A stretch of 19,460 bases of DNA from contig JAJKFJ010021325.1 of assembly GCA_027382625.1 (NCBI GenBank), positions 1-19,460 of the forward strand. The letters are read 5' to 3'. Made by a program: the position numbers and the translations under genes. The notes below the pieces were generated by a model, which worked only from the letters and a program-made list of their open reading frames with translations, made no database searches and was not told where the DNA came from. This DNA comes from Tetmemena sp. SeJ-2015. Its lineage: Eukaryota; Ciliophora; Spirotrichea; Sporadotrichida; Oxytrichidae. Of the stretch, positions 18,931-19,460 are shown piece by piece (position 1 is the first letter of the stretch; the number at the start of each line of letters is the position of its first letter).

Positions 18931-19305
18931 TCAAAGCGCCAAGTTCGCAGAACATTTTAGCCCCATAGCACTAGGTGGTGCAGCATGAATTGTAGTAGAG
19001 TCTTGGTCTGCTTCATCGCCTACTTGCTGATAGCTGGAACTGAGGGTTGAAGGACGTTTTACTTTTTTTAGCCCCGTTTTTTTCTTCTCAGCCCTTTTTT
19101 TTAGACTTTTTTTTTTTCTTCCCCAAACTTTTCTTTTACATCTTTATTTTCTACTCTTCTCTTTTTAATTAACTTTCTTTTCCCCCCTGTTTTTCAAAAT
19201 TTTATCCTCACAAATAAAAACTTTCTTCCATTTTTTTTTGAGAATGAATCCCAATCCTGCTAATAAATACTCTATCAGAGAAAGATAGAAAAGCGAGGGC
19301 CCCAT
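18931..19305 (-). CDS. Hypothetical protein, hydrophobic N-terminus and Lys-rich middle
   Basis: ATG 19305 to TGA 18931 gives 124 residues with two TAA codons as glutamine and no indels. Residues 1-21 are hydrophobic (Leu-Phe-Tyr-Leu... Leu-Leu-Ala-Gly-Leu-Gly-Phe-Ile-Leu), followed by Lys-Lys-Lys-Trp-Lys-Lys: a plausible signal anchor with cytoplasmic positive charges. Residues 35-75 are lysine-rich, which explains the long T-rich runs on the plus strand at 19060-19240. Residues 80-110 are Ser/Gln/Asp-rich. The last ten codons overlap the first formin block in another frame, and the Met-Gly-Leu-Lys before the overlap joins smoothly to that block. This may therefore be the 5' part of the same gene rather than a separate one. 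No family recognised. Confidence 0.45.
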
Positions 19306-19460
19306 CTTAACGAGAAGGCCCCCCTTACTCTATCTCTTAGTCCAGCATTCAAAGCAAGGAATCAATTCTGAGTAACAGCTTCCTCAGCTCAAGCTAACAA
19401 TTTAAAAAAGCCAAGCAACATCAAACCAAGAGAAGTCCGTTATGAGATGGACTCAAGTTG
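19306..19460. other. Possibly coding DNA at window edge
   Basis: Less AT-rich than typical intergenic DNA here. Plus-strand frames give serine/glutamine/lysine-rich sequence, and the minus-strand frame of the 18931-19305 gene stays open to about 19384, so that gene might start further upstream. The window ends before this can be decided. The GGGCCCC/GGCCCCCC runs at 19298-19325 form a GC-rich imperfect inverted pair. Confidence 0.3.

Larger units (their letters stand above)
17255..18955 (-). pseudogene. Frame-broken formin (FH2 domain) gene
   Basis: Several minus-strand blocks, each natural in composition with TAA/TAG as glutamine, together follow the order of an FH2 domain, the actin-nucleating and actin-elongating domain of formins. 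Block 18955-18833 ends in Lys-Ile-Ser-Glu-Phe-Arg. Block 18837-18650, in another frame, has Leu-Glu-Cys-Thr-Leu-Phe-Glu and Lys-Met-Cys-Glu-Ala-Cys, like the FH2 helices that read L-x2-xLF...F...L and A-CEEL. Block 18698-18340 has Asn-Phe-Lys-Lys followed by Tyr-Leu-Gly-Asn, matching the conserved F-x-x-LL...LGNYLN. Block 18108-17960 is a predicted helix with Ala-Glu-Arg-Leu. Block 17990-17720 has Phe-Lys-Asn-Leu-Ile-Ser-Ala-Asn-Arg, like the C-terminal F-x-x-xF-x-x-A of FH2, then a Lys/Asp/Glu-rich coil. The blocks are joined by 1-2-base frame changes and by AT-rich gaps at 18110-18340 and 17610-17715. It is a pseudogene, a germline gene with intervening sequences, or a noisy assembly. Domain assignment rests on pattern memory only. 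Confidence 0.5.

Overview
This window looks like a piece of a ciliate nuclear genome. It is strongly AT-rich, with scattered islands of higher GC. The clearest gene-like stretches read well only if TAA and TAG code for glutamine and TGA is the stop. The best case is the acetyltransferase gene at 11462-11986, whose frame stays free of TGA from 10376 to 11984 (about 536 codons) while the other two frames of that strand carry roughly ten TGAs each. A G4T4/C4A4 telomere-like motif conserved in both arms of a transposon hints at a spirotrich (Oxytricha/Stylonychia type), possibly a germline (micronuclear) sequence. That last step is inference; a heterotrich or karyorelictid has not been excluded.

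Layout. 1-1651: AT-rich, no gene seen. 1652-2221: a GC-rich insertion of about 540 bp bounded by a 14-bp direct repeat, unlike everything around it. 2222-10375: a long AT-rich stretch with one plausible small gene (6881-7255) and one strong hairpin. 10376-11986: an open frame ending in a GNAT-type N-acetyltransferase. 12082-12764: a compact transposon with 45-bp inverted ends, each built of two copies of an 18-bp unit, and an internal frame. 12825-13010: a small cysteine-rich protein. 13011-14269: AT-rich, with a weak minus-strand frame.

14270-17241 is the most striking object: a palindromic element of about 3 kb. Its outer arms of about 380-390 bp are inverted copies of each other, and the homology continues inward through two decayed, outward-facing copies of a Tc1/mariner-IS630 type DDE transposase. 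A C-rich low-complexity tract sits at the centre.

17255-19305, minus strand: coding blocks in several frames that together resemble a formin FH2 domain, broken by small indels and AT-rich gaps; two gaps carry inverted copies of a 65-bp sequence. An upstream minus-strand frame (18931-19305) has a hydrophobic N-terminus and a lysine-rich middle.

The parts do not form a pathway. The right-hand 8 kb is a mobile-element-rich neighbourhood holding a few cellular genes, some apparently decaying. Because TAA and TAG are sense codons, an open frame alone is weak evidence here; calls rest on composition, motif matches, TGA depletion and agreement between repeat copies.
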